The notes beneath the pieces are model-generated. The model ran no database searches, was not told where the DNA came from, and saw nothing but the letters and a program-made list of their open reading frames with translations. The translations under genes and the position numbers were made by a program. From Clostridiales bacterium (GTDB lineage: Bacteria > Bacillota > Clostridia > Oscillospirales > Oscillospiraceae), in the NCBI GenBank assembly GCA_004553625.1, contig SFKX01000001.1:124001-188000 (forward strand): a DNA stretch of 64,000 nucleotides. Direction: 5' to 3'. Positions 15,414-24,156 of this stretch are shown here, in pieces. Position 1 is the stretch's first letter. Every line of letters starts with the position of its first letter.

Positions 15414-16607
15414 ATGAAACCACTTTCCAGAGCCGCTTTGAACGTACACGCTTCCACCACAATGGCCATTGACTCCAAGGCCAAACAAATGAAGGCCGAC
15501 GGTCTGGACGTCATCGGCTTCGGCGCAGGCGAGCCCGACTTCCACACCCCCGACAACATCAAACTCGCCGGCATCAAGGCCATCATCGACAACAACACTA
15601 AGTATACCCCCGCCGCCGGTATCATACCGCTCAGAAAGGCCATCGCTGAAAGGCTCAAGCTCGACTGCGGCCTCGATTACGACTACACGCAGATCGTCGT
15701 CGCCAGCGGCGCCAAGCACAACGTGTTCCTGGCCCTCGCCGCGCTCGTGGACATCGGCGACGAGGTCATCATCCCCGCGCCGTTCTGGCTCAGCTACGGC
15801 GAGATGGTCCCCATGCTCGGCGGCGTCCCCGTCATCGTGACCACCACCCACGAGCAGGGTTTCAAGATAACCCCCGAACAGCTCGAGGCCGCCGTCACGG
15901 AAAAGACCAAGGTCGTCATCATCAACAACCCCTCGAACCCCGGCGGCATGTTCTACTCCCGCGAGGAGCTGCAGGCCCTCGCAGACGTCTGCGTCAGGCA
16001 TGACCTCTACATACTCGCGGACGAGATATACTACAAGCTCCTCTTCGACGGACGCGAGTTCGTCAGCGTGGCCGCCCTGGGCGAGGATATCAAGGAGCGC
16101 ACCATCGTCGTGAACGGCGTCTCCAAGTGCTACTGCATGACCGGCTGGCGCCTGGGCTACTCAGCCTCCAATCTCCCGCTCGCCAAGGCCATGTCCAGCT
16201 ACGTCGGCCACTCCACCGGTTCGCCCTCGACCATCAGCCAGTACGCCGCCATCGAGGCGCTGACGGGGCCGCAGGAGAACATCGATGAGATGTGCAAGGT
16301 GTTCCAGGCCCGGCGCGACTATATCTATGAGCGCATGAACAGCATAAAGGGCGTCAGCTGCATAAAGCCCGAGGGCGCCTTCTACGTCATGATGAACGTG
16401 AGCGAGCTCCTGGGCAAGACCCTGCACGGCCACCTCATCACCAGCGACAGCGATTTCGCCTCCGCCTTCCTTGAGGAGAGCATGGTCGCCGTCGTACCCT
16501 GCGCGGGCTTCGGCACGCCGAACTACGTCCGCTGGACCTACGCCACCTCCATGGAGAACATCAAGGAGGGGCTGGACAGGCTCGAAAAGTTTATAAAGGA
16601 TATCTGA
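15414..16607 (+). CDS. Class I pyridoxal-phosphate aminotransferase (AspC/AraT-like)
   Basis: A 397-residue fold-type I aminotransferase. Landmarks are GFGAGEPDFHTPDNI (35-49), the phosphate/cofactor loop ASGAKHNVF, NNPSNPGG (171-178), ILADEIYYKL (200-209) and the Schiff-base lysine K238 in NGVSKCYCMTGWRLGY. It transfers an amino group between an amino acid and a 2-oxoacid, so it can feed the nearby 2-oxoacid:ferredoxin oxidoreductase from amino acids. Specificity (aspartate, aromatic or other) cannot be settled here. A strong GAGGTGAG ribosome site precedes the ATG. Confidence 0.9.
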   Translation: MKPLSRAALNVHASTTMAIDSKAKQMKADGLDVIGFGAGEPDFHTPDNIKLAGIKAIIDNNTKYTPAAGIIPLRKAIAERLKLDCGLDYDYTQIVVASGAKHNVFLALAALVDIGDEVIIPAPFWLSYGEMVPMLGGVPVIVTTTHEQGFKITPEQLEAAVTEKTKVVIINNPSNPGGMFYSREELQALADVCVRHDLYILADEIYYKLLFDGREFVSVAALGEDIKERTIVVNGVSKCYCMTGWRLGYSASNLPLAKAMSSYVGHSTGSPSTISQYAAIEALTGPQENIDEMCKVFQARRDYIYERMNSIKGVSCIKPEGAFYVMMNVSELLGKTLHGHLITSDSDFASAFLEESMVAVVPCAGFGTPNYVRWTYATSMENIKEGLDRLEKFIKDI

Positions 16608-16630
16608 CTTCTCTCCCACAAAACCCGTAT

Positions 16631-16660
16631 AGCCGGCGGAGCCTGAAAACTCCGCCGGCT
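16631..16660. terminator. Hairpin after the aminotransferase gene
   Basis: AGCCGGCGGAG (16631-16641) pairs perfectly with CTCCGCCGGCT (16650-16660). It stands between convergent genes (aminotransferase and tyrS). Neither flank has a long T-run, so termination is inferred from position. Confidence 0.65.
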
Positions 16661-16697
16661 ATATGGCATTATCGCATTATGAGCGCGGCTTCCGCGC

Positions 16698-17918
16698 TTA
16701 TTTCATTATGGCCTTGTTGAAGTTCTTCTTGCCGCGGCGCAGGACCACGCCGGACTTGAGCTCGGCCTCGGTGAAGGTCTTTGCGATGTCGTCCACCTTT
16801 TCGTCGTTCGCGGTGACGCCGCCCTGCTGGACGTTGCGCCTGGCGTCGCTCTTCGAGCTGCACAGGCCGGTCTTTACCAGCAGCGTGAGGATGTCCGCAG
16901 CGCCGTCCGTGAGGTCCTCTGCCGTTATCTCAGTCTCGGGCATGTGCTCCGTGCCGCCGCCGCCGAAGATCGCGCGGGCGCCGGCCTTGGCCTTCTGGGC
17001 CTCCTCCTCGCCGTGGACGAGGGCAGTGAGCTCCGTCGCCAGGATCTCCTTGGCCTCGTTGAGCTGCGCGTCCTTCCACTTCGACATCTCGTCTATCTGC
17101 TCCAGGGGCAGGAAGGTCATCTTCCGCAGGCAGTTTATGACGTCCGCGTCGTCTATGTTGCGCCAGTACTGGTAGAACTCGAAGGGGCTCGTCTTGTTCG
17201 GGTCCAGCCACACGGCGCCGGACTGAGTCTTGCCCATCTTCTTGCCCTCGCTAGTCAGCAGCAGGGTTATCGTCATGCCGTAGGCGTTCTTGCCCAGCTT
17301 GCGCCGGATGAGCTCCGTGCCGCCCAGGATGTTGGACCACTGGTCGTCCCCGCCGCACTGCATCACGCAGTTATACTCCTTGAACATGTGGTAGAAGTCG
17401 TAGGACTGCATGATCATATAGTTGAACTCGAGGAAGCTCAGGCCCTTCTCCATCCTCTGCTTATAGCATTCGGCCCTCAGCATGTTATTCACGGAGAAGT
17501 GCGCGCCCACGTCGCGCAGCAGCTCGATATAGTTGAGGCCCAGCAGCCAATCCGCGTTGTCGAGCATGAGCGCCTTGCCCTCGGAGAAGTCTATGAACTT
17601 CGCCATCTGGACCTTGAACTTCGCGGCGTTCTCCTGGATCTTCTCCTGCGTCAGCATCTGGCGCATATCAGTCCTGCCGGAGGGGTCGCCCACCATCGTC
17701 GTGCCGCCGCCTAGCAGCGCTATCGGCCTGTTGCCCGCCAGCTGGAGCCGGCGCATGAGATTCAGCGCCATGAAGTGGCCGATGTGCAGGCTGTCCGCCG
17801 TTGCGTCGAAGCCGATATAGAACGTCGCCTTGCCCGCGTTCACGAGCTCGCGTATCTCTTCCTCGTCCGTCACCTGCGCGATAAGCCCGCGCGCCCTGAG
17901 TTCCTCGTAGATCTGCAT
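16698..17918 (-). CDS. tyrS: Tyrosyl-tRNA synthetase
   Basis: A 406-residue class I synthetase that charges tRNA-Tyr. HIGH is at 45-48 ([16 protein letters not shown]). The second signature appears as KMGKT (in [17 protein letters not shown], near 230), the KMSKS variant of the TyrRS family. A C-terminal S4-type RNA-binding domain follows (about 340-400; [18 protein letters not shown]). The ATG at 17918 is preceded by AAAGGGGAAAG; an upstream in-frame extension of 24 residues is not supported. No T-box leader is visible, since only about 35 bases separate it from the next gene upstream. Confidence 0.95.
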   Translation of the reverse strand: MQIYEELRARGLIAQVTDEEEIRELVNAGKATFYIGFDATADSLHIGHFMALNLMRRLQLAGNRPIALLGGGTTMVGDPSGRTDMRQMLTQEKIQENAAKFKVQMAKFIDFSEGKALMLDNADWLLGLNYIELLRDVGAHFSVNNMLRAECYKQRMEKGLSFLEFNYMIMQSYDFYHMFKEYNCVMQCGGDDQWSNILGGTELIRRKLGKNAYGMTITLLLTSEGKKMGKTQSGAVWLDPNKTSPFEFYQYWRNIDDADVINCLRKMTFLPLEQIDEMSKWKDAQLNEAKEILATELTALVHGEEEAQKAKAGARAIFGGGGTEHMPETEITAEDLTDGAADILTLLVKTGLCSSKSDARRNVQQGGVTANDEKVDDIAKTFTEAELKSGVVLRRGKKNFNKAIMK

Positions 17919-17953
17919 CGATCTTTCCCCTTTATTCCTTAATTTTTCGGTTT

Positions 17954-18343
17954 TTACTTGCCTATCAGCTCGGCGGCCTTGTCCGCGCACCAGGCGCAGA
18001 AGCCGTTACATACGCTGTGGTCCCCGCCGGAGAGGGCCAGCAGGTCCTCACAGCGGATCGCGCCGAACTTCTCCTTGAACTGAGTTGAGAGCTCCTTTGC
18101 CGCCACGGCCACGGGGCCGCCCGGCTTGCCCATGCCGTCCGCGCCCAGGGTCATGCTAAGGGCCAGGACCGCTCCGCAATAGGCGCCGCAGGCCTCGCCG
18201 CAGCGCAGGCCCCCGCCGAAGCCCGTGCTTATGACCGCCGCGGTTTTTTCATCCAGACCGCACAGGTCGCTCAGCGATACCGCCACGCTCTGCGCGCAGT
18301 TGAGAGTTTTTTTCAGCTCCGCAGCCTTTTCTCCGTGAGTCAT
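17954..18343 (-). CDS. C_GCAxxG_C_C family protein
   Basis: A 129-residue cysteine-rich protein of the C_GCAxxG_C_C family, common in anaerobes and of unknown biochemical role (suspected redox or metal binding). Conserved cysteines appear as NCAQSV (about 16-21), then [18 protein letters not shown] (about 47-64), and late cysteines in [16 protein letters not shown]. It lies between recN and tyrS on the same strand, one base after the recN stop. No membrane segment or secretion signal is seen. Confidence 0.88.
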   Translation of the reverse strand: MTHGEKAAELKKTLNCAQSVAVSLSDLCGLDEKTAAVISTGFGGGLRCGEACGAYCGAVLALSMTLGADGMGKPGGPVAVAAKELSTQFKEKFGAIRCEDLLALSGGDHSVCNGFCAWCADKAAELIGK

Positions 18344-18344
18344 A

Positions 18345-20024
18345 TCACAATCCCCCTTTGTATTTGTACGCCGCGTCGAGCTGCTCTGCCGCGCTCGCGA
18401 GCGTAGTCTCCGTCACGTTGTCGCCCCCGTGCAGGCGCGCGAGCTCCCTTATCCGGCCCTCGCGCTCCAGGGGCGTGACCTTCGTATAAGTTCTGCCGTC
18501 TCTCTCTGTTTTTTCAATGAGGAAGTGCGTATCTGCCATCGCCGCGATCTGCGGGAGGTGCGTCACGCAGATGACCTGCTTTTTCCGCGCCAGGCGCGCC
18601 AGCTTTTCCGCCACGCGCTGCGCCGCTATGCCGGAGACGCCCTCGTCTATCTCGTCGAACACCATCGCCGGGACCCCGTCGCGCTCGGAGAGCACGTCCT
18701 TCATCACCAGCATGATGCGCGCCAGCTCGCCGCCGGAGGCGATCTTCGATATCCGCCCGGGCGTCTCGCCCGCGTTCGCGGACATGAGGAAGCGGACCTC
18801 GTCCATGCCGCTCTCGTCGAAGCCGGGCTCGCCCTGCATTGGGACTATCTCCGCCTCAAAGCGCACCGAGGGCATTGAAAGCTCGCGCAGCCCGAGCTCT
18901 ATCCGCTCGCGCAGCTCTTCCCCCGCCGCCTTTCTCAGTTTTGACAGCTCTTTTGCGGAATTATACGCCGCTTTTTTCCTTTTTGCAAGCTCCGCTTCGA
19001 GCTGCGCACGCCGCTCGGCCGAGGAATCCAGCTCCTCCAGGCCCCTCTGCGCGCTCTCCAGCAGCTCCGCGAGCCCGGCCTCGTCCCGGCCGTATTTCTT
19101 CTCCAGTCTCCGGAGCTGGCTCAGTCTGGTCTCCAGCGCGTCATATTCCCCGGGTGAAAAGTCCAGCCCCTCCCGGAAGTCCCTCAGGCGCTCCGCTGCG
19201 TCCTCGATGTTGCTCCGGGCCTGCTCGATCTCCGCCAGGGCCTCGTCCAGCTCCGGGGCCAGCGCCGCCGCGCGCTCCGTCCAGGCAGAGGCCTCGCCCG
19301 CCTGCTCCGCCGCGCTGCCCTCGCCGCCGTAGAGCGCCTCATACGCCGCGTCCAGCGCCTCGCGCAGTTTCTCCGCGTTGCGCAAAAGCTCCCGCCGCGA
19401 GGAAAGGCTCTCCTCCTCACCGGGGCGTATGTTCGCCGCGCCCAGCTCCTCCGCCGTCTGGCGCAGGTCCCGCTCGCGCCGCTCGCGCTCCGATTCGGCC
19501 TCGTCCAGCCGGCGCAGCTGCGCCGCCGTCTCCCTGTAGGCCGAATACAGCTCCCGGTGCCGCGAAAGCTGCTCCGCCATGCCCGCAAAGCCGTCCAAAT
19601 AGTCGCGGTGCCGAGTCTCGTCCATGAGCTGCCTGCCGTCGTTCTGGCCGTGGATGTCCAGGAGCCCGGAGCCCAGAGCGCGCAGCTCCGCCGCTGCCAC
19701 CGGGACCCCGTTCACCTGGGCCGAGCTCTTCCCGTCCTGGCTCACGCGGCGGCGGATGATGACGCCGTCCTCCGCGTCCAGGCCGTTTTCCTCGAGCCAG
19801 TCCTCCGCGTTATCCGCTGTGAACGCCGCCGTCACAGACGCGCGCGCCGCGCCCGTGCGCACCAGCTCGCGGCTCGCCCGCGCGCCCAGCACCGCCTCCA
19901 GCGAGTCTATGACGATGCTCTTGCCAGCGCCGGTCTCGCCCGTCAGGACGTTCAGGCCGGCGCCGGGCTCTATGTCCGCGCGCTCTATCACCGCGATATT
20001 CTCTATGTGCAGCTCTCTCAGCAT
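18345..20024 (-). CDS. recN: DNA repair protein RecN
   Basis: SMC-like ATPase of 559 residues that tethers broken DNA ends during double-strand break repair. The N-terminal half has IENIAVIERADI and Walker A GETGAGKSI (about 30-38). Long Glu/Arg/Ala-rich coiled coils fill about 150-360. The C-terminal half has the ABC signature-like KIASGGELARIMLV and Walker B AMVFDEIDEGVSGIAA. Length matches the family. It follows argR on the same strand, the usual Clostridia order. The spoIVB-spo0A pair that often comes next is absent here. Confidence 0.95.
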   Translation of the reverse strand: MLRELHIENIAVIERADIEPGAGLNVLTGETGAGKSIVIDSLEAVLGARASRELVRTGAARASVTAAFTADNAEDWLEENGLDAEDGVIIRRRVSQDGKSSAQVNGVPVAAAELRALGSGLLDIHGQNDGRQLMDETRHRDYLDGFAGMAEQLSRHRELYSAYRETAAQLRRLDEAESERERRERDLRQTAEELGAANIRPGEEESLSSRRELLRNAEKLREALDAAYEALYGGEGSAAEQAGEASAWTERAAALAPELDEALAEIEQARSNIEDAAERLRDFREGLDFSPGEYDALETRLSQLRRLEKKYGRDEAGLAELLESAQRGLEELDSSAERRAQLEAELAKRKKAAYNSAKELSKLRKAAGEELRERIELGLRELSMPSVRFEAEIVPMQGEPGFDESGMDEVRFLMSANAGETPGRISKIASGGELARIMLVMKDVLSERDGVPAMVFDEIDEGVSGIAAQRVAEKLARLARKKQVICVTHLPQIAAMADTHFLIEKTERDGRTYTKVTPLEREGRIRELARLHGGDNVTETTLASAAEQLDAAYKYKGGL

Positions 20025-20046
20025 GACCTGCCTGCCTCTTTCCCGC

Positions 20047-20496
20047 TCAGAACAGCTTTTTTATCTCCTCACAGAACTGCTCGGCGCTCCGCACGTCCTT
20101 CATGGCTATGAACACCGTGTCGTCCCCGGCGACGGTGCCGACCAGCGCGCTCATCTCCATCCCGTCCATGGCCGAGCTGGCCGCGGAGGCCAGGCCCGGC
20201 AGGGTCTTGAGCACGATGAGGTTCATCGCCGTGTCGCAGGACACGACGCCCTCCTTGAATATCTTGCGCAGCTTCTCATTGTGGCCCGCGGACTCGTCGT
20301 GCGCGGGCTGGGCGTAGCGGTAACGCCCGCTGGTGGACAGCTCCTTTACCAGGCGAAGCTCCTTTATGTCCCTCGACAGAGTCGCCTGCGTGCTCTTGAC
20401 CCCGCGCTCCGAGAGCGCTTCCATCAGCTGGTTCTGAGTCTCGATGTCCCTGGATGCGATTATCTCCAGGATGATGCCCTGCCTTGCCGTTTTCAT
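20047..20496 (-). CDS. argR: Arginine repressor ArgR/AhrC
   Basis: A 149-residue regulator with an N-terminal winged helix (MKTARQGIILEIIASRDIETQNQLMEALSERGVKSTQATLSRDIKEL in two blocks; recognition helix about 42-50). The C-terminal hexamerisation and arginine-binding domain carries VGTVAGDDTVFIAM near residue 115. It binds ARG boxes when arginine is present to control arginine synthesis and breakdown genes. Position between nadK and recN is the conserved Firmicutes arrangement. Confidence 0.95.
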   Translation of the reverse strand: MKTARQGIILEIIASRDIETQNQLMEALSERGVKSTQATLSRDIKELRLVKELSTSGRYRYAQPAHDESAGHNEKLRKIFKEGVVSCDTAMNLIVLKTLPGLASAASSAMDGMEMSALVGTVAGDDTVFIAMKDVRSAEQFCEEIKKLF

Positions 20497-20552
20497 TGAA
20501 ACTCCTCCTATTCCCCGGCGTCCCCGCCTGAATTGGCCCTCGACTGCGCGGC

Positions 20553-21395
20553 TCAGGGGCGGCTCAGCTTGCCCATGGCCGTGTCGTAAAAGCTCCTTAC
20601 CTCCATATCCGCCATTATCACCGTGTTTTCCGACCTGCGTATCCTGACCTCGTCGCCCGGGGAGAGGGGCAGGCCCTCCGAGCCGTCCACCGAGAGAACG
20701 ACCCGCTTGCCGTGCAGCCGCTCCGGCTCCACCGTCACCGTCCGCTCCGGGGCAAGCACAAAGCTCTTCGCCGCCATGACGTGCGCGCAGATGGGCGTTA
20801 CGATGATGTTTTCGGCCTCCGGCTCCACGATGGGGCCGCCCGCGGACATCGAATACGCCGTCGAGCCCGTAGGCGTCGCCACGATGACCCCGTCCCCCGC
20901 GAAGCCCGTTATCTCCGTCCCGTCCGCGAGGACGGTGAGGTTTATACAGTTCACGTCGCTCTTCACGACGGCGTCGTTCAGCGCGCAGTCGCGCAGGACC
21001 TCGCCGTCCGACTTGAGCAGCTCCACGTCCAGCATCATGCGGAGGCTGCGCCTGTAGCCGCCCGACGCTGCGCGCCGGACCAGCTCCAGGTCCTCCGGCT
21101 CCAGGCCCGCCATGAAGCCCTTTGTCCCCACGTTCACGCCCAGCAGCGGGATGGGCAGGCCCAGGGTCTGCCGCGCAACGTGCAGGAAGGTCCCGTCCCC
21201 GCCGAAGGAGATTATCATCTCCGCATCCTCCACCGCGCGGCGCAGCGGGACCATGTTTGAATCGCCCGGGACCTCCACGAACACGGGCGCGACCACCGTC
21301 TGCCTCCCATCGCGCTCCAGCAGCTCCTTGGCCCTGTAGGTCAGGACCAGGCCGCGGTCGCGGTAGGGGTTGGGTGACAGCACGATCTTTTTCAT
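20553..21395 (-). CDS. nadK: NAD kinase
   Basis: A 280-residue kinase phosphorylating NAD to NADP. It contains the diagnostic ISFGGDGTFLHVAR block (GGDGT, about 62-66), GVNVGTKGFM, and the second NAD-binding segment GDGVIVATPTGSTAYSMSAGGPIV near 170-190. I take ATG at 21395 (a GTG at 21398 is the alternative); it overlaps the stop of the tlyA gene, so translation is coupled. Order tlyA-nadK-argR-recN is typical of Clostridia. Confidence 0.95.
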   Translation of the reverse strand: MKKIVLSPNPYRDRGLVLTYRAKELLERDGRQTVVAPVFVEVPGDSNMVPLRRAVEDAEMIISFGGDGTFLHVARQTLGLPIPLLGVNVGTKGFMAGLEPEDLELVRRAASGGYRRSLRMMLDVELLKSDGEVLRDCALNDAVVKSDVNCINLTVLADGTEITGFAGDGVIVATPTGSTAYSMSAGGPIVEPEAENIIVTPICAHVMAAKSFVLAPERTVTVEPERLHGKRVVLSVDGSEGLPLSPGDEVRIRRSENTVIMADMEVRSFYDTAMGKLSRP

Positions 21396-22195
21396 CACTT
21401 CGCCAGCTCTCTGTGGGACGCCGCGACCACCGCCGCCGCGTCCGGGATGGGCGCTTCGAACGCGCCTTTCTTGAGGTAAGCCAGGTATTCTATGTTCCCC
21501 TCCGGGCCGCGCACGGGCGAAAAATCCAGGCCCATGACCGTGTAGCCCGCGCCGGGGGCAAAGTCCAGGAATTCGCGCAGCACGCGCTCGTGCACGGCGC
21601 TGTCCCGCACGACGCCCTTTTTGCCGACGTCCTCGCGCCCGGCCTCGAACTGCGGCTTTATGAGGCAGACCGCCGGCGCGCCAGGGCGCAGCAGCTCCCG
21701 CACCGCCGGCAGCACCAGCCGCACCGAGATGAACGAAAGGTCCATCACCGCCATGTCCATCGGCTCCGGGAACATCTCCGGCGTGAGGCTGCGCGCGTTC
21801 GTGCGCTCCATGGTGACGACCCTGGGGTCGCTCCGGAGGCTCCAGGCCAGCTGGCCGTAGCCCACGTCCACGGCGTAGACCCGAGCCGCGCCGTTTTTGA
21901 GCAGCACGTCCGTGAAGCCGCCCGTCGAGGCGCCGCAGTCTATGCAGACCTTTCCCTCCGGCGAGATCGGGAACACGCGCAGCGCCTTCTCCAGCTTGAA
22001 GCCGCCCCGCGAGACATAGGGGCAGGCCGCGCCGCGGACTTCTATCTTCGCGTCCTCCTTCACGGCCAGGCCGGGCTTGTCCGCCTTCTGGCCGTTCACG
22101 TAGACGAGGCCGCTCATTATCGTCGCGCGGGCCTTTTCCCGGCTCTCGAAATGGCCGAGCTCTACCAGCCTCTGGTCCAGCCTGACGCCGCTCAT
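21395..22195 (-). CDS. tlyA: TlyA-family rRNA 2'-O-methyltransferase (hemolysin A family)
   Basis: A 266-residue protein. It has an N-terminal S4 RNA-binding domain (VRLDQRLVELGHFESREKAR, VYVNGQKADKPG) and a FtsJ-like methyltransferase domain with SRGGFKLEKAL, the SAM-binding loop DCGASTGGFTDVLLKNGA (about 90-107) and a catalytic-type lysine in CLIKPQFEAG. Family members methylate ribose in rRNA (C1409 and C1920 in mycobacteria). Its start overlaps the dxs stop (ATGA at 22192-22195) and its stop overlaps the nadK start. Confidence 0.92.
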   Translation of the reverse strand: MSGVRLDQRLVELGHFESREKARATIMSGLVYVNGQKADKPGLAVKEDAKIEVRGAACPYVSRGGFKLEKALRVFPISPEGKVCIDCGASTGGFTDVLLKNGAARVYAVDVGYGQLAWSLRSDPRVVTMERTNARSLTPEMFPEPMDMAVMDLSFISVRLVLPAVRELLRPGAPAVCLIKPQFEAGREDVGKKGVVRDSAVHERVLREFLDFAPGAGYTVMGLDFSPVRGPEGNIEYLAYLKKGAFEAPIPDAAAVVAASHRELAK

Positions 22196-24021
22196 GCCCT
22201 CAGCTCCTTTGCCGCCGCCGCTATGCCCGCGGCGTCTATGCCGCAGAGCGCGCGCAGTTTTTCCGTTCCGCCCTGGCCAACTATGCCCTCGCCCAGGTTC
22301 AAAAGCCGCGCCCTGAAGCCCGCGTCCGGCCCCGCCGCGGCCAGTATCCGCCCGCCTATGCAGCCCGAGGCGCAGACCTCCTCCGCCACGACAAGCGCGC
22401 CCGTCCGCTTTGCGGAGGCTATGACCGGCTCCGCCTCCAGCGGCAGTACGCGGCCGAGCTTTATTATTTCCGCGGAAATGCCCTCAGACTCCAGCAGCTC
22501 CGCCGCCGAGAGCGCCTCGTTCACCATCGTCCCGTAGGCGGCTATCGTGAGGTCCCGGCCACCGCGCAGGAGCTTCCAGGGCTCCGCGCCGCCGTCCTTA
22601 TAGCCGCCCTCGCCGCCGCGGGGGTACCTCACGGCGACCGGCCCGGTCTCCTTGAAGAGCGCGTATTCGAGCATGTCCTCCGCCTCCCGGAAGGACGCCG
22701 GACACCAGACGGTCATCCCCGGCACCGCGCCGAGGTAGGCGATGTCGAAAAGGCCGTGGTGCGTCTCGCCGTCCTCCCCGACAAGGCCCGCCCTGTCCAC
22801 GCCGAGCACGACGTGCAGCCGCAGCAGGGCGACGTCGTGTATGAGCATGTCGAAGCCGCGCTGCAGAAAGCTCGAGTAGACGCAGGCCACGGGTATGAGG
22901 CCCTCTTTCGCCATGCCCGCCGCCATCGAGACAGTGTGGCCCTCCGCTATGCCCGTGTCGTAGAAGCGCTCCGGAAAGCGCTTTGCAAAGTCCGAAAGGC
23001 CCGTCCCGTCCGCCATTGCGGCCGTCAGCGCCGAGACGCGCGCGTCCCGCTCCGCGGCCCGGCACAGCGCCTTGCCTATGACAGCGGAAAAGCTCCCGCC
23101 GTTTCCCTTCACCACGCCCTTTTCCGGGTCGAAGGGGCCGACACCGTGGTAGCGCTCCGGGTCCAGCTCCGCGCGCGGGTAGCCGCGGCCCTTCCGCGTT
23201 ATGACGTGCAGCAGCACAGGCACGCGCATCTCGCGCGCCCAGGCAAGCGCGCTTTCCAGCGCCTCCACGTCGTGTCCGTCCACGGGGCCGAGGTAGTAAA
23301 AGCCGAGGTCGTCGAACATATTCTCCGGCAGGATGGCCTCCTTGACGCCCTCTTTCAGCCGGTGCGAGAGCTCGTACACCGGCTTCACACGGCCCACCGT
23401 GCTCCTGTACCAGCGCTTGAAGCGGAAGTAGCCCGGCTTCACGCGCATCCGGCTCAGGAGCTTCGCCATGCCGCCGACGTTCGAGCCGATCGACATTGCG
23501 TTGTCGTTCAGGACGACCACGAGCGGTTCTCCGGACTGCCCCGCGTTCGAAAGGCCCTCATAGGCCAGGCCGCCCGTGAGCGCGCCGTCGCCTATGACGG
23601 CGGCGACGTCATAGTCCCCGCCCAGCCTGGTCCGCGCCCGGGCCATGCCCAGCGCCACGGAAACGCTGTTCGAGGCGTGGCCCGCGATGAAGGCGTCCGC
23701 CCCGCTCTCCGAGGGCTTCGGAAAGCCCGACATCCCGCCGTACTGCCTCAGCCCCGCGAAGCCCGCGCGGCGGCCCGTCAGCAGTTTGTGCGTATAACAC
23801 TGGTGCCCCACGTCGAACACCAGCCTGTCTCTATATGGGTCGTACACGCGGTCGAGCGCAACGCAGAGCTCCACCGTCCCAAGGTTTGAGGCCAGGTGGC
23901 CCCCAGTCCGGGACACGTTTTCTATGAGAAAGCTCCGTATCTCGCGGCAGAGCTCCGGCAGTTCCTCCCGGGGCAGAGCGCGCAGGTCGGATATATCATT
24001 TATATTTTCAAGCAAAGCCAA
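22192..24021 (-). CDS. dxs: 1-deoxy-D-xylulose-5-phosphate synthase
   Basis: Thiamine-dependent first enzyme of the MEP isoprenoid pathway, condensing pyruvate and glyceraldehyde 3-phosphate; 609 residues, normal length. Seen are HLASNLGTVELCVALD (about 42-57), VFDVGHQCYTHKLLTGR, the ThDP motif GDGALTGGLAYEGLSNAG (about 144-161), LNDNAMSIGSNVGG, and the transketolase pyrimidine domain with YDTGIAEGHTVSMAAGMA (catalytic Glu). The start is TTG at 24021 with AGAGG 9 bases upstream. A terminator separates it from ispA, so dxs probably starts a separate transcript running to recN; I could not fix its promoter. Confidence 0.95.
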   Translation of the reverse strand: MALLENINDISDLRALPREELPELCREIRSFLIENVSRTGGHLASNLGTVELCVALDRVYDPYRDRLVFDVGHQCYTHKLLTGRRAGFAGLRQYGGMSGFPKPSESGADAFIAGHASNSVSVALGMARARTRLGGDYDVAAVIGDGALTGGLAYEGLSNAGQSGEPLVVVLNDNAMSIGSNVGGMAKLLSRMRVKPGYFRFKRWYRSTVGRVKPVYELSHRLKEGVKEAILPENMFDDLGFYYLGPVDGHDVEALESALAWAREMRVPVLLHVITRKGRGYPRAELDPERYHGVGPFDPEKGVVKGNGGSFSAVIGKALCRAAERDARVSALTAAMADGTGLSDFAKRFPERFYDTGIAEGHTVSMAAGMAKEGLIPVACVYSSFLQRGFDMLIHDVALLRLHVVLGVDRAGLVGEDGETHHGLFDIAYLGAVPGMTVWCPASFREAEDMLEYALFKETGPVAVRYPRGGEGGYKDGGAEPWKLLRGGRDLTIAAYGTMVNEALSAAELLESEGISAEIIKLGRVLPLEAEPVIASAKRTGALVVAEEVCASGCIGGRILAAAGPDAGFRARLLNLGEGIVGQGGTEKLRALCGIDAAGIAAAAKELRA

Positions 24022-24084
24022 AGCTGATACCTCTTAACATTTTTTGCCGCCGCTCCGGCAACACTGGTCCTTATACCATATTAA

Positions 24085-24120
24085 CAAAACCCGCCCGGTT
24101 TTTCAATACGAACCGGGCGG
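24085..24120 (-). terminator. Terminator between ispA and dxs
   Basis: Perfect 10-bp stem (CCGCCCGGTT at 24091-24100 with AACCGGGCGG at 24111-24120). On the minus strand it is followed by GTTTTGTTAA. It ends the asp23-nusB-xseAB-ispA transcript and leaves about 65 bases before the dxs start. Confidence 0.8.
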
Positions 24121-24156
24121 TCTAACTGCATATTCATACACCTTGCATAATTTCCT

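Noticed and set aside
17919-17953. T-box leader before tyrS
   Set aside because: Only about 35 bases separate tyrS from the upstream gene, too short for a T-box.
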